A stretch of DNA of 64,000 nucleotides, taken from positions 432,892 to 496,891 of the forward strand of contig NZ_BSTL01000001.1 of assembly GCF_030269485.1 (NCBI RefSeq). The letters run 5' to 3'. This stretch comes from Actinoplanes sp. NBRC 103695 (GTDB lineage Bacteria > Actinomycetota > Actinomycetes > Mycobacteriales > Micromonosporaceae). Below, piece by piece: positions 12,952-21,940 of the stretch. Positions within the stretch are counted from its first letter, which is position 1. Each line of letters begins with the position of its first letter. Below the pieces are notes generated by a model. It did no database searches. It was not told where the DNA came from and saw nothing but the letters and a program-made list of their open reading frames with translations. Both the position numbers and the translations under genes were made by a program.

Positions 12952-15801
12952 ATGGACCTGCTGGAGAGGGCGGCGCCGCTGGCCGCGCTGGACGATCTGC
13001 TGACCGCCAGCGCCGTCGGCGGGCGCGTCGCGGTCGTGTCCGGCGAGGCCGGAGCGGGCAAGTCGGCGCTGGCCACCGCGTTCGCCGCGCGGGCCGGGCG
13101 ACGGGCCCGCGTGTACTGGGGCGCCTGCGACCCGCTGCTCACCCCGCGTGCCCTGGGCCCGCTGCACGACATCGCCCGGCAGGCCGGTGGCGCCCTCCGC
13201 GAACGCGTCGCCGACCGGCCCCGCGACCAGGTCTTCGACGCGCTCATCGACCTGCTCGAGGTGCCGCCGCGGGCCGCCCGGCCGGTGCTGATCGTCGAGG
13301 ACCTGCACTGGGCGGACGAGGCCACGCTGGACATGGTCGCGTTCCTCGGCCGGCGGCTCGCCCGCTGCCGGGCCCTGCTCGTACTCACCTACCGTGACGA
13401 CGAGGTCGGGCCGGCGCACCAGCTGCGATCCGTCCTGGCCGGCCTGCCGCGACCGGCCCTGAGCAGGCTCTCCCTGGCGCCGTTGTCGGTCACCGCCGTC
13501 GCGGACCTCGCGCGCCGCGCGGGTCGATCTCCCTCCCATGTGTACGACGTGACGGGCGGAAACCCCCTCCTGGTGACCGAGTTCCTGTCCGGCGGGCGGG
13601 GCGTGCCGGCAACCGTGCGTGACCTCGTGCTGTCCCGGCTCGCGGGGCTGTCCGAGGCGGCCCGTGAAGTGGCCGGGCTGGTGGCGGTGCTGCCGACCCG
13701 GGCCGAGACGGCGCTGCTCGGCGGCCGGGCCGCGGCGGTCGAGGAATGCCTGGCCGGCGGGGTGCTGACCGCGGCCGGGGACGGGGTCGCGTACCGGCAC
13801 GAGCTGCTGCGCCGGGCCGTGGAGGAGTCGTTGTCGCCGGTGCGCCGGGCGGCTCTGCACGCGGAGGTGCTGGCCGCGCTCACCGGCAGGCCGGGTGTGG
13901 AGCCGGCGCGGCCGGTCTCGGGGGCGGACGCGGCGCGGCCCGTGCCGGGTGTGGAGCAGGCGCGACCGGTGCTGGGTGTGGAGCAGGCGCGACCGGTGCT
14001 GGGTGTGGAGCAGGCGCGACCGGTGCTGGGTGTGGAGCAGGCGCGACCGGTGCTGGGTGTGGAGCAGGCGCGACCGGTGCCGGGGGTGGATCCGGCGCGG
14101 CTGGTGCATCACGCCCATCACGCGGGGGACGCGGCGGCGGTGCTGCGGTGGGCCCCGATCGCGGCCGCGCGGGCGTCGGCGGTGGGGGCGTACCGGCAGG
14201 CGGCCGCGCACTACGAGACGGCGCTGCCGCTCGCCGTCGACGATCGGGCCGGGCTGCTCGAGGCGTACGGGCTGGCGGCGTATCACGGTGGGCTGACGGT
14301 CGACGCGCTGGCGGCGTACCGGGAAGCCTTGATCTTGCGCGAGTCCGCCGGGGACGGGCCGCGCATCGGTGACAACCTGCGCTGGATCGCCCGGCTGACC
14401 TGGTGGCTCGGGGAGACCGACGAGGCGATGGCGGCGTGCGAGCGTGCCATCGAGGTGCTGTCCGCGCCGCCCATCGGGCAAGACGGGGCTGCCGTGCGGG
14501 ATGGGGCTGCCGTGCGGGATGGGGCTGCCGTGCGGGATGGGGCTGCCGTGCGGGGCGGGGCTGCCGGGCAAGACGGGGCTGCCGGGCGGGATCTGGCCGC
14601 CGCGCACAGTCAGCTCGCCTCGCTGATGATGCTCGCCGACCGGGACGTCGAGGCGATCGCCCAGGGCGAACGCGCGCTGGCCCTGGCCCGCGAGGCCGGC
14701 GACGTGCCGACGGCGGCTCATTCACTGATCGCGATCGGAACGGCCCGGATGTACCGGAACTACCCGACCGGCCGGGAGGAACTGGAACAGGCGCACCGGG
14801 AGGCGGCCGAGGCCGGCGCCGACGACCCGGCCGCCCGGGCCCTGGTCAACCTGGCCTGCATGGCGACCGACTGGCTCGACCTGGAGCTCGCGACCGAGAC
14901 GCTGGAGCGGGTGCTTGCCTTCACGGTCGCCCGGGACCTCAACGGATACACCCGGCACCTGCTCGGCTATCAGGCGCATCTGCGGATGCTCCGCGGCGAC
15001 TGGACGGGCGCGCGGGACGCCGCCGAGCAGGCGATCCCCGGACCGCAGATGCCCGGCGGCGCCCTGGTGCTCTCGCTGGCCGTGCGGGGTGTCATCCGCA
15101 GCCGGCGCGGCGAGGAAGGCGCAGTCGACGATGTGCGGCTCGCCTCCGAGCGCGGGCACGGCACCGGCGAGATGCAGTTCGTGGCGCCCGGGGCGACCGC
15201 GCTGGCCGAGCATCTTTGGCTGACCGGCGACGTGGACCGGGCGGCCGCCGAAGCGAAGCGCGGGCTCGAGGTCGTCGAGCGGATCGGGCAGCCGTGGATG
15301 GCCGGTGAGCTGGCGTTCTGGCTGTGGCGGTGCGGGCGGCTGAGCGAGGCGCCGACCGGGGTGGCCACGCCCTACCGGCTGCTGATCAACGGGGACTGGC
15401 GGGGCGCGGCGGAGGAGTGGGAAGCGCGGGGCTGCCCGTACGCCCGGGCCGAAGCCCTCTCCCACGGTGACGCCGAGGCGCGCGAGGAGGCGCTCCGCGT
15501 CTTCGACCGGTTCGGGGCGGTGGCACGGGCCGCCGTTCTCCGCCGTGAGCTGCGGGACCGCGGTCAGCGCGTACCCCGGGGACCGAGACCCTCGACCTCC
15601 GCCGACCCGACCGGGCTGACCGCCCGCCAGCGTGAGGTCCTGGCCCTGATCGCCGAAGGCCTGAGCAACGCGCAGATCGCGTCCCGCCTGCACCTGTCCG
15701 CCAAGACGGTCGACCATCACGTGTCGGCGATCCTGGCCAGGCTCGGTGTCGCAACCCGGACAGCGGCAGCTTCCAAGATGGGGAGATCCACCCATGAGTA
15801 G
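12952..15801 (+). CDS. LAL-type LuxR family transcriptional regulator
   Basis: About 949 residues from ATG 12952 (a GTG lies directly before it). Residues 31-38 are a Walker A motif (GEAGAGKS); Walker B is PVLIVEDLHWAD near residue 110. The middle part is a TPR-like helical region. The C-terminus (residues ~885-945) is a LuxR/FixJ helix-turn-helix: LTARQREVLALIAEGLSNAQ, then HLSAKTVDHHVSAILARLGV. The size and layout are those of large ATP-binding LuxR (MalT-like) regulators, which often control catabolic or biosynthetic clusters. Two in-frame minisatellites interrupt the middle region: nine-residue GVEQARPVL units around residues 315-385 and six-residue DGAAVR units near 511-546. They are unusual for the family and probably form flexible loops. 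Confidence 0.85.
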   Translation: MDLLERAAPLAALDDLLTASAVGGRVAVVSGEAGAGKSALATAFAARAGRRARVYWGACDPLLTPRALGPLHDIARQAGGALRERVADRPRDQVFDALIDLLEVPPRAARPVLIVEDLHWADEATLDMVAFLGRRLARCRALLVLTYRDDEVGPAHQLRSVLAGLPRPALSRLSLAPLSVTAVADLARRAGRSPSHVYDVTGGNPLLVTEFLSGGRGVPATVRDLVLSRLAGLSEAAREVAGLVAVLPTRAETALLGGRAAAVEECLAGGVLTAAGDGVAYRHELLRRAVEESLSPVRRAALHAEVLAALTGRPGVEPARPVSGADAARPVPGVEQARPVLGVEQARPVLGVEQARPVLGVEQARPVLGVEQARPVPGVDPARLVHHAHHAGDAAAVLRWAPIAAARASAVGAYRQAAAHYETALPLAVDDRAGLLEAYGLAAYHGGLTVDALAAYREALILRESAGDGPRIGDNLRWIARLTWWLGETDEAMAACERAIEVLSAPPIGQDGAAVRDGAAVRDGAAVRDGAAVRGGAAGQDGAAGRDLAAAHSQLASLMMLADRDVEAIAQGERALALAREAGDVPTAAHSLIAIGTARMYRNYPTGREELEQAHREAAEAGADDPAARALVNLACMATDWLDLELATETLERVLAFTVARDLNGYTRHLLGYQAHLRMLRGDWTGARDAAEQAIPGPQMPGGALVLSLAVRGVIRSRRGEEGAVDDVRLASERGHGTGEMQFVAPGATALAEHLWLTGDVDRAAAEAKRGLEVVERIGQPWMAGELAFWLWRCGRLSEAPTGVATPYRLLINGDWRGAAEEWEARGCPYARAEALSHGDAEAREEALRVFDRFGAVARAAVLRRELRDRGQRVPRGPRPSTSADPTGLTARQREVLALIAEGLSNAQIASRLHLSAKTVDHHVSAILARLGVATRTAAASKMGRSTHE
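13893..14108. repeat. 27-bp coding minisatellite, eight units
   Basis: Eight nine-codon units inside the LuxR gene. Five central units encode GVEQARPV(L/P), nearly identical at DNA level (GGTGTGGAGCAGGCGCGACC core). Flanking units are diverged (GVEPARPVS, GADAARPVP, GVDPARLVH). DNA-level identity of the central units points to recent expansion. Confidence 0.88.
14482..14589. repeat. 18-bp coding minisatellite, six units
   Basis: Six units of the type GACGGGGCTGCCGTGCGG encode DGAAVR/GGAAGQ/DGAAGR within the LuxR gene. The first four are nearly identical. Confidence 0.85.
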
Positions 15802-15830
15802 GGGTCCTCGCCGCTCCTAGCGTCAACGGC

Positions 15831-16640
15831 ATGACTACGACACTGGCCCTGGACGGCATCAAGGCGAAGCAGCAGAAGACCTGGGCGAGCGGCGACTACG
15901 GCGCCGTGGCCGCCCTCATCCATCCGATGGCCGAGCTGCTCGTGCAGTCGGCCGACCTGTCGTACGGCGCCCGCGTCCTGGACGTCGCCGCCGGCACCGG
16001 CAACGCGTCCATCGCCGCCGCCCGCTGCGGCTGCGACGTCGTCGCCACCGACTACGTGACCGCCCTGCTGGACCGCGCCCGCACCCGGGCACAGGCCGAG
16101 GGCCTGCGCCTCACCACCGAGGAGGCGGACGCCGAGGCGCTGCCGTACGCCGACGGCTCCTTCGACGCGGTGCTCTCCGTGGTCGGTGTGATGTTCGCGC
16201 CGCACCAGGAGGTGGCCGCCGCCGAGCTCGCCCGGGTGTGCCGTCCCGGCGGCACGGTCGCCCTGGCCAACTGGACGCCGGACGGCTTCATCGGGCACCT
16301 GTTCAAGACGATCGGCCGGCACGTGCCGCCGCCGCCCGGGATCAGCCCGCCGCCGCTGTGGGGTTCCTCGGAGCGCCTTCGGGAGCTCCTCGGGTCCTCC
16401 TTCCCGGAGCTCACGATCACGCCCCGCGACCTGGTGTTCCGGTTCGCGTCGGCGGCTGGGCTCGCCGACTATTTCCGGGACAACTACGGGCCCACGTTGA
16501 AGGCGTTCGAGGCGCTCGGCGACAACGGCAAGGCCCTGTACGACGACATCGTCGCGCTGGCCGACGAGCACAACGTCGCCACCGACGGCACCCTCAAGAT
16601 CCCGTCCCGTTACGTCGAGGTGATCGGCATCCGCAGGTAG
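15831..16640 (+). CDS. Class I SAM-dependent methyltransferase (UbiE/MenG-like)
   Basis: A 269-residue protein. Motif I is VLDVAAGTGNASIAAARCG, followed by the ribose-binding acidic residue in VVATDYV, motif II FDAVLSVVGVMFAPH and motif III RVCRPGGTVALANWTPDGF. These match the UbiE/COQ5 group of small-molecule methyltransferases. It starts 30 bp after the LuxR gene, so co-transcription is possible. Its last 31 bases overlap the convergent serine hydrolase gene. Substrate unknown. Confidence 0.82.
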   Translation: MTTTLALDGIKAKQQKTWASGDYGAVAALIHPMAELLVQSADLSYGARVLDVAAGTGNASIAAARCGCDVVATDYVTALLDRARTRAQAEGLRLTTEEADAEALPYADGSFDAVLSVVGVMFAPHQEVAAAELARVCRPGGTVALANWTPDGFIGHLFKTIGRHVPPPPGISPPPLWGSSERLRELLGSSFPELTITPRDLVFRFASAAGLADYFRDNYGPTLKAFEALGDNGKALYDDIVALADEHNVATDGTLKIPSRYVEVIGIRR

Positions 16641-17977
16641 CCCAGCCGGGTCGGCCCGAGCGGCTCGGTCTGCCAGTCCTCGACGAACGTGTTCGTCGCC
16701 GGGTCCAGCGTCAGCCGGAGGCGGTGCGGGCTCTCGACGAACACCACGTCGATCCGGTACCGCTCACCGGCCGTCGCCACCATGGCGATGACCGGACCGG
16801 AGTCGTCGCCGACCGGCACCGTGAGGGGACGGCCGTCGTCCAGGGTGATCTCGGTGGGGGTGACCCGGACGGCGTGCACGCGATGCGTGGCGCTGGCGGG
16901 ATCGGGCTGGAAGGCGCCCGTCGGAAGGCCGGCGAAGGGCGCCGTCAGATCCGGCCACTCCTGCCGGCTGCCGAGTGCCTGCCCGGCCGGACCCGGCAAC
17001 GCCGGCCACTCGGACGGCCACGGACCGGCCGGGCCGTCCTCCGCGGTCAGCGCCGGCAGCAGGTGGGTCCACATCTGGTCCAGGACCGCCTGCATGTCCG
17101 GGCTCTGCGCGGTCATCGCCACCACCGCGTCCGCCTCCGGAAGCACCACCATGAGCTGGCCGTAGGCGCCGTCGCCGCGGTAGCCGTGCCGGCTGCGCCA
17201 GAACTGGAACCCGTACCCCTGGGACGAGTCCACGTTCGGCATCTCGGTCGTCACGTGGGCGCGGGTGGCCTCGGTGACCCACTCCGGGGGCAGCAGGTCC
17301 CCGCCACCGCTCAGATACAGCTGCCCGAGCTTCGCGATCGCCTCCGTCGTCATATGCAGGCCGGAGAAGCCCAGCTCACGGCCGGTGCGGTCGGTCCACC
17401 AGCCGTACGTGTCGATGCCCAGCGGCCGGAACAGCCGGGCCGCCAGGAAGTCGGTGAGCGTGCCACCGGAGACCCGGCGGATGATCGCGGAGAGCGCGTT
17501 GGTGCAGGGCTGGTTGTAGGCGAAGAAGCTGCCCGGCTCGTGCTCCGGCGGCATCAGCAGCATGCCCAGCACCATGTCGCCGTCGCCCTTCACGACGGCC
17601 TCGTCGATGGTCTCGTCGGTATGACCCGACGCCATGGACGCGACGTCCCGCACCCTCGTGCGGCGGCTGCGCTCGTCGGTGACCCGCCGCTCCCACTCCG
17701 GGAAGTACGACAGCACCGTCGCGTCCAGATCGACCAGCCCCTCCGTCACCGCGAAGCCCAGCGCCGTCGAGGTGAAGCTCTTGGACAGCGAGTACAGCAG
17801 GTGCGCGCGGTCCGGGCCGTACGGCCGCCACCAGCGTTCGGCGACCACGTGGCCGTGCCGGACGACCATCAGGCTGTGGGTCTCGACGCCGGGCAACGGG
17901 TCCAGCGCGGCCCCGAACGCGTCGATGCCACGGGAGTCGACGCCCTGCTCGGCCGGGGTGCTGCGAGGGAGGGTCAT
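16610..17977 (-). CDS. Beta-lactamase-fold serine hydrolase
   Basis: A 455-residue protein. The class C beta-lactamase/esterase nucleophile motif SxxK is S63-L-S-K66 (LLYSLSKSFTSTALG). The YxN-type motif is in FFAYNQPCTNALS, and an HxG-like region lies further on. The last ~110 residues form a separate small beta domain, often seen in D-aminopeptidase-like and esterase members. There is no clear signal peptide, so it is probably cytoplasmic. The start codon overlaps the stop of the upstream HEAT-like gene by ATGA, so the two are translationally coupled. Substrate unknown. Confidence 0.82.
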   Translation of the reverse strand: MTLPRSTPAEQGVDSRGIDAFGAALDPLPGVETHSLMVVRHGHVVAERWWRPYGPDRAHLLYSLSKSFTSTALGFAVTEGLVDLDATVLSYFPEWERRVTDERSRRTRVRDVASMASGHTDETIDEAVVKGDGDMVLGMLLMPPEHEPGSFFAYNQPCTNALSAIIRRVSGGTLTDFLAARLFRPLGIDTYGWWTDRTGRELGFSGLHMTTEAIAKLGQLYLSGGGDLLPPEWVTEATRAHVTTEMPNVDSSQGYGFQFWRSRHGYRGDGAYGQLMVVLPEADAVVAMTAQSPDMQAVLDQMWTHLLPALTAEDGPAGPWPSEWPALPGPAGQALGSRQEWPDLTAPFAGLPTGAFQPDPASATHRVHAVRVTPTEITLDDGRPLTVPVGDDSGPVIAMVATAGERYRIDVVFVESPHRLRLTLDPATNTFVEDWQTEPLGPTRLGYLRMPITST

Positions 17978-18717
17978 TCCTCGGTTATATCGAATTCCGG
18001 GGCCAGCCGGTCACGGAGAACGGCCGCGGCGTCGCCCCGGTAGGAGTCCAGGGCGTAGAACAGCGTCTCGCGTACGTCGGCGTCCGGGTGATCGGCCAGG
18101 TAGGCGAGTTCCTCCGCCGCGCCACGCCGGCCGCGGGCCAGCCGGCCGAGGAGGTCGACGATGGCCTCGGGCTCGGTCGCCTCGGCCAGGGCGGCCATGA
18201 GCTGCGCCTTCGGCTCGGGCACCGGGGAGACGGGGAACCGGCGGCGCAGGCGGGCCACGCCGGGCAGGCCCGGCGGAAGGCACGACGGGCAGGCGCAGGG
18301 CCGGCGGCCGTGGGCGTCGGGACGGTAGCGCCAGCCGATCCGCTGGGGCACGCGGCGGATCCGCCTGACCTCCCGCGCCGTGATGGCTCGCGGCACGAAG
18401 ATCTCGTGGCCCCGGGGGTCGGGCAGGTCCCTGATGACGCCGACCGCATGGGCGGCTGTGGTGGGGACGGGCTCGTGGTTGTAGCGGCCCATCGTCACCG
18501 GCTCGTCGTCCGGGATCTGGACGTCCGCGGCCACCAGAACGCCCGGCTTCCACCGGCGGAGTTCGCGGATCCACTGGTGGGTCAGCGTGAACGAGGCGAG
18601 GACGGGCATGCAGTAGACGCCGCGGTCACCGGTGCGGGCGCGGCTGCGGGCCGAGATGCCCCCGGCGATGATCCGGCGGGCGTTGGCCTCCAGCGTCAGG
18701 TGCACGAGTCTGGCCAT
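17974..18717 (-). CDS. HEAT-like repeat protein with conserved N-terminal domain
   Basis: A 247-residue protein starting MARLVHLTLEANARRIIAGG; the 60-residue longer frame upstream is low-complexity and rejected. Residues ~1-150 form a domain I recall from actinomycetes without a known function. Its opening (HLTLEANARRIIAGGIS, then GVYCMPVLASFTLTHQW) superficially recalls the first strands of ART/KptA/DarT-type folds; this is only a suggestion. A possible metal-binding cluster CACPSC follows at about residue 160. The C-terminal ~80 residues (EAIVDLLGRLARGRRGAAEE, DVRETLFYALDSYRGDAAAV) look like HEAT repeats. It is coupled to the serine hydrolase gene. Confidence 0.65.
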   Translation of the reverse strand: MARLVHLTLEANARRIIAGGISARSRARTGDRGVYCMPVLASFTLTHQWIRELRRWKPGVLVAADVQIPDDEPVTMGRYNHEPVPTTAAHAVGVIRDLPDPRGHEIFVPRAITAREVRRIRRVPQRIGWRYRPDAHGRRPCACPSCLPPGLPGVARLRRRFPVSPVPEPKAQLMAALAEATEPEAIVDLLGRLARGRRGAAEELAYLADHPDADVRETLFYALDSYRGDAAAVLRDRLAPEFDITEE

Positions 18718-18743
18718 CGCGGCGGAGCATAGTGGGAACAACC

Positions 18744-19067
18744 ATGGGTGACGAACTGCGACGACTCCGGGACGAGGCCGCCGGCGAGGTGCGGGACCTC
18801 GAGGCGAGCCTGCGCGCCCTGTTCGCGGCGTCACGCGACTCCAACGCCGACGACGAGCACGATCCGGAGGGCAGCACGATCGCGTACGAGCGGGCACAGC
18901 TGACCGCGGTCCTCGCCGCGGCCCGCCGTCGCGTGACCGACCTCGACGACGCCCTGTCCCGGATCGCGGCCGGCGCCTACGGCGTGTGCGAGCGCTGCGG
19001 CAAGGCCATTCCGGGCGAGCGGCTCGAGGCGCGGCCGTTCGCCCGGACCTGCATGGGTTGCGCCTGA
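18744..19067 (+). CDS. TraR/DksA-family zinc-finger protein
   Basis: A 107-residue protein from ATG 18744; a GTG 12 bases upstream is possible. An N-terminal coiled coil (residues ~2-70) is followed by a C4 zinc finger: GVCERCGKAIPGERLEARP, then RTCMGC. This is the DksA/TraR C-terminal finger, but the family's acidic coiled-coil tip is not clearly present, so a role in stringent control of RNA polymerase is uncertain. It is divergent from the HEAT-like gene. Confidence 0.85.
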   Translation: MGDELRRLRDEAAGEVRDLEASLRALFAASRDSNADDEHDPEGSTIAYERAQLTAVLAAARRRVTDLDDALSRIAAGAYGVCERCGKAIPGERLEARPFARTCMGCA

Positions 19068-19077
19068 GATGCTCGGG

Positions 19078-19095
19078 GGCCTGATGCGTCAGGCC
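19078..19095. terminator. Hairpin between convergent genes
   Basis: Perfect stem GGCCTGA-TGCG-TCAGGCC just after the zinc-finger gene and overlapping the stop codon of the convergent snapalysin gene. There is no T-tract, as is common in actinobacteria. It could act in both directions. Confidence 0.55.
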
Positions 19096-19634
19096 GCCGG
19101 GGCGCCGACCCAGACGTAGGTCTGCGCCGGGATCTTCGCCGCGGTGCGGAAGTTGGCGTTGACCTGGGCGGTCTCCTGGGCGTTGGGGTTCGGGTTGGTG
19201 CAGCTCACGGGGGCGCTGCTGCCGGACATCAAGTCCGCGCAGAGGCCCGTGCGCCGGTCCGGCAGGCCGAGGATGTGGCCGAACTCGTGGGCGGCGATCC
19301 GGGGCACGTAGTAGCCCTCGTTCACGGCCTCGCGGCCCATGTACCAGCGGCCGTTGCCGAGCGACGTGGTGTAGGTGCGCGGCCAGCCGTTGTCGGCGTA
19401 CACCCGGATGTTGGGGGTCCGGCCGGACGGGACCGGCTCGAGCCGGACGTTGGTCGCCCGGCTGTTCCAGATCTGGGCGCCCTGGTCGACCGCGGCGACG
19501 AACTCCTGGGCCTGGGACGCGTCGTAGTAGAGCACCCGCGGTGCGGCTGTGGCGGGGGTGGCACCGGTGACCTGTAGGCCGGCGGTGACGAAGACTGCGG
19601 CGAGCAGTGCCGCGGCCAACCTGCGAAGCAACAT
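19089..19634 (-). CDS. Snapalysin-like secreted zinc metalloprotease (M7)
   Basis: A 181-residue preprotein from ATG 19634, preceded by AGGAGGG at good spacing. The signal peptide is MLLRRLAAALLAAVFVTAGL with a probable cleavage near ATPATAAP. The mature part has the zinc site HEFGHILGLPD: H116, E117, H120 and D126, the HExxHxxGxxD arrangement of snapalysin. Two cysteines after it probably form a disulphide. It is likely a small extracellular protease. It stands alone, convergent with the zinc-finger gene. Confidence 0.9.
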   Translation of the reverse strand: MLLRRLAAALLAAVFVTAGLQVTGATPATAAPRVLYYDASQAQEFVAAVDQGAQIWNSRATNVRLEPVPSGRTPNIRVYADNGWPRTYTTSLGNGRWYMGREAVNEGYYVPRIAAHEFGHILGLPDRRTGLCADLMSGSSAPVSCTNPNPNAQETAQVNANFRTAAKIPAQTYVWVGAPAA

Positions 19635-19746
19635 TCGTTGCCCTCCTGGGGGTCGGAAAGCTGACCGGCCGACCGTACCAAGACAGAGAAGACCATCAAT
19701 GTCATCCGGGCATATGGAAATCGTCATACCGGGCGGCAGCCGGCGG

Positions 19747-20460
19747 TCAGCGGATCGCGTTGAGCAGCGGCCAGGTCTTCGGGCCGGCCACGCCGACGCC
19801 CTTGAGGCCCCGGCCGACCTGGAAGTCCTTCAGCATTCTCGTGGTGTGCGGGCCGAATTCGCCGTCCACCGTGAGGTGCTTGCGCCGCGTACCGGCCCAG
19901 ACGTTCAGCCGCGCCTGGATCCATCGCACCGTCGCGCGTTCCCTGCTGCCGGGTCCGATCGAGTGGCCGGGGTAACGCAGGTCGGTGGAGCCCGTCTTCC
20001 TCACGGAAACGGTGTAGCGCGGGCGTCCGATGGCGACGATCCGGCCGGACCGCACCTTGCGCAGCACCCCGCCGCCGGACCGGGAGCCCTTGCCGTTCGT
20101 GTTGCCCTCGATGGTCTGCAGCCGGCCGCCGCCCAGGTTCTTCTCCACGATGCCGACGTGCGAGACCGGCTTGAGCTTGCCGCTGAAGTCGAACCACACC
20201 ACGTCGCCCGGCTTCGCGTCGCGCACCCGGACCAGGCCGCGATGCTTGCGGTACCAGGGGTACGCCACGCGCGTCACGGCCGTCTTCGGCATCTCGACGC
20301 CGGCGCCGGCCTGGCTGAACACCCACCAGACGAACTGCTGACACCAGAAGACATGATTCATCCCGTACGCCCGGCCGTACTTGTTGTCGTTGTTGTGGCC
20401 CTCCTGGTAGCCGATCTGGGAACGGGCGATCCGGAGGACGTCCGCCGCGGTCCGGGCCAT
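19747..20460 (-). CDS. CHAP-domain peptidoglycan hydrolase with PG-binding domain
   Basis: A 237-residue protein. Residues ~10-150 are a CHAP amidase domain: catalytic C40 in FWCQQFVWW, H101 in PVSHVGIVEK and the later TIEGNTNG segment. Residues ~170-237 are a peptidoglycan-binding-1 domain (RWIQARLNVWAG, LTVDGEFGPHTTRMLKDFQ). There is no signal peptide, so export would need another route or cell lysis. The start lies one base from the stop of the upstream membrane protein gene, so the two are probably co-expressed. A cell-wall amidase or endopeptidase role is expected. Confidence 0.85.
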   Translation of the reverse strand: MARTAADVLRIARSQIGYQEGHNNDNKYGRAYGMNHVFWCQQFVWWVFSQAGAGVEMPKTAVTRVAYPWYRKHRGLVRVRDAKPGDVVWFDFSGKLKPVSHVGIVEKNLGGGRLQTIEGNTNGKGSRSGGGVLRKVRSGRIVAIGRPRYTVSVRKTGSTDLRYPGHSIGPGSRERATVRWIQARLNVWAGTRRKHLTVDGEFGPHTTRMLKDFQVGRGLKGVGVAGPKTWPLLNAIR

Positions 20461-20461
20461 C

Positions 20462-21757
20462 TCAGCCCACCCCCTTGTCCGTACCGGTCTGGGCGAGCTC
20501 CTCGTCGTCGATCTCGGGGTCGCCGTCGTCGTCCGGGAACTCGTCGGGCTCCTCCGGCCGCAGCGGGAAGGCCTCCACCTCCAGTTCCTCGTCGGCCGCC
20601 TTCAACTGGTCGACCAGAGCGCCGACCTCGTGCTCGGGCAGGAACTCGTCGTCCGCCTCGGTGACCGGTGCCACGACCGGCGGCGGGGACGGAGGCAACG
20701 CGGGCGGGGCGGGCACGACCACCGGCGGCTCGGTCTGCTTGGCCTGCGCGTCCTTGCTCGGGATGTTGTCCATCAGCTGCTGCGCCCGGTTGTCCGCCAC
20801 CCGGGTGACCAGATGCTGGGCGATGCCGAAGAGCAGGGCGTACGCCAGGATCTGGCGCTGACTGTCCAGATTGGTCAGGCCCGGGACGAAGCCGCCGGCC
20901 AGCAGCAGCATCATGATGATCGCGCTGAGCGCCCCGGACGGGACCTTGAGGACGGCCAGGGCGGTGGACACCGAGTACGGCGTGGAGGTGCCCCGCAACC
21001 GGCGGATGGCGATCAGCGCCCCGAGCGCCCCGCCGAGCGCGCCCAGCCCGGCGACGATCAGGATGTCGCCCCGGCCGGGGCCGAGCGGGGCGCCGCGCGG
21101 GCAGACGTTCGGCGCCGGCACCGGGGCCTGCACGGCCGGGTCCGGCGGGGCGGTGACGGCCGGGTCGAAGCAGAGCGGTATCGCGTTCGGCGACTCGGCC
21201 ACGAACAGGATGAGCAGCCCGGTCAGCAGGGTGATCGCGGCGGCGGCGAGCACGATGATGTTCCGGAAGTCGCGCAGCCGGACGTACTCCTCGTCGGACG
21301 CGTCGTACGCGACCTCCATGGCCTGTTTGACCGCGGCCCGGCGGGCGACCCCGGTGGTGGTCTGCAGGGCACGCTCGCCCTCGACCCGGCGTGGGTCGTT
21401 GCGGTCCAGCGCCTGTCCGAGCCGGGTCGACACCTCCGGGAGAAGGGCGGTGACCTCGTGCTCGGGCAGCACCTCCACCAGGAAGATCTTGGCGGTGTGC
21501 AGGTGCAGGTAGGCGCGCTCCACCGAGGCGCCGCGCCACTGGTTGAGGAAGCCGCGGCGCTTGAACCGGCCGCTGGCCCGGCACGCGCCGCGCGCCTCGG
21601 TCACGTGGTGCTCGACCGCGGCGTGCGCCTCCACCTCGGACGGGAGCAGCTCGCGGGCGGTCGCGACGTTGAGCCGGTGCTGGATCCGGTCGGCTTCGAG
21701 ATCGGCCTGCACCGCCCAGTGCTCGGGCCACAGCCGGCCTCCGGGCGGGACGGACAT
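20462..21757 (-). CDS. Multi-pass membrane protein of unknown function
   Basis: A 431-residue protein I do not recognise. Residues 1-165 are soluble and helical. Four hydrophobic segments follow: IIVLAAAAITLLTGLLILFV (~166-186), DILIVAGLGALGGALGALIA (~232-252), LSAIIMMLLLAGGFVPGL (~282-300) and ILAYALLFGIAQHLV (~310-325). A Pro-rich and then strongly acidic C-terminal tail (~345-431) ends in EEPDEFPDDDGDPEIDDEEL. It lies directly upstream of the CHAP hydrolase gene and may anchor or control it. The gene diverges from the ECF sigma factor gene. Confidence 0.75.
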   Translation of the reverse strand: MSVPPGGRLWPEHWAVQADLEADRIQHRLNVATARELLPSEVEAHAAVEHHVTEARGACRASGRFKRRGFLNQWRGASVERAYLHLHTAKIFLVEVLPEHEVTALLPEVSTRLGQALDRNDPRRVEGERALQTTTGVARRAAVKQAMEVAYDASDEEYVRLRDFRNIIVLAAAAITLLTGLLILFVAESPNAIPLCFDPAVTAPPDPAVQAPVPAPNVCPRGAPLGPGRGDILIVAGLGALGGALGALIAIRRLRGTSTPYSVSTALAVLKVPSGALSAIIMMLLLAGGFVPGLTNLDSQRQILAYALLFGIAQHLVTRVADNRAQQLMDNIPSKDAQAKQTEPPVVVPAPPALPPSPPPVVAPVTEADDEFLPEHEVGALVDQLKAADEELEVEAFPLRPEEPDEFPDDDGDPEIDDEELAQTGTDKGVG

Positions 21758-21888
21758 CGTCGGACCTCCTGTCGTGTACCTGGCGAGAAGGATCCACCCC
21801 TACCTGCGATTCCGTCTGTCAGCTACCCGGCTCGGAAGTGAGACGATCATCCGACTCCACTCGGTACGAACAAAGGACCACTCAGGAG

Positions 21889-21917
21889 GCAACCTTTCCG
21901 CCGTTGCGGCGCATTAC
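21889..21917 (+). promoter_or_regulatory. ECF-type promoter candidate upstream of sigE-like gene
   Basis: GGCAACC at 21888-21894, followed after 17 bp by CATTAC. GGCAAC is typical of -35 elements read by ECF sigma factors of the SigE kind, which often drive their own promoters. The start codon lies 24 bp after the proposed -10 element. Pattern only; low certainty. Confidence 0.35.
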
Positions 21918-21940
21918 CTTTTGCGACGGAAGGGGTGTGC

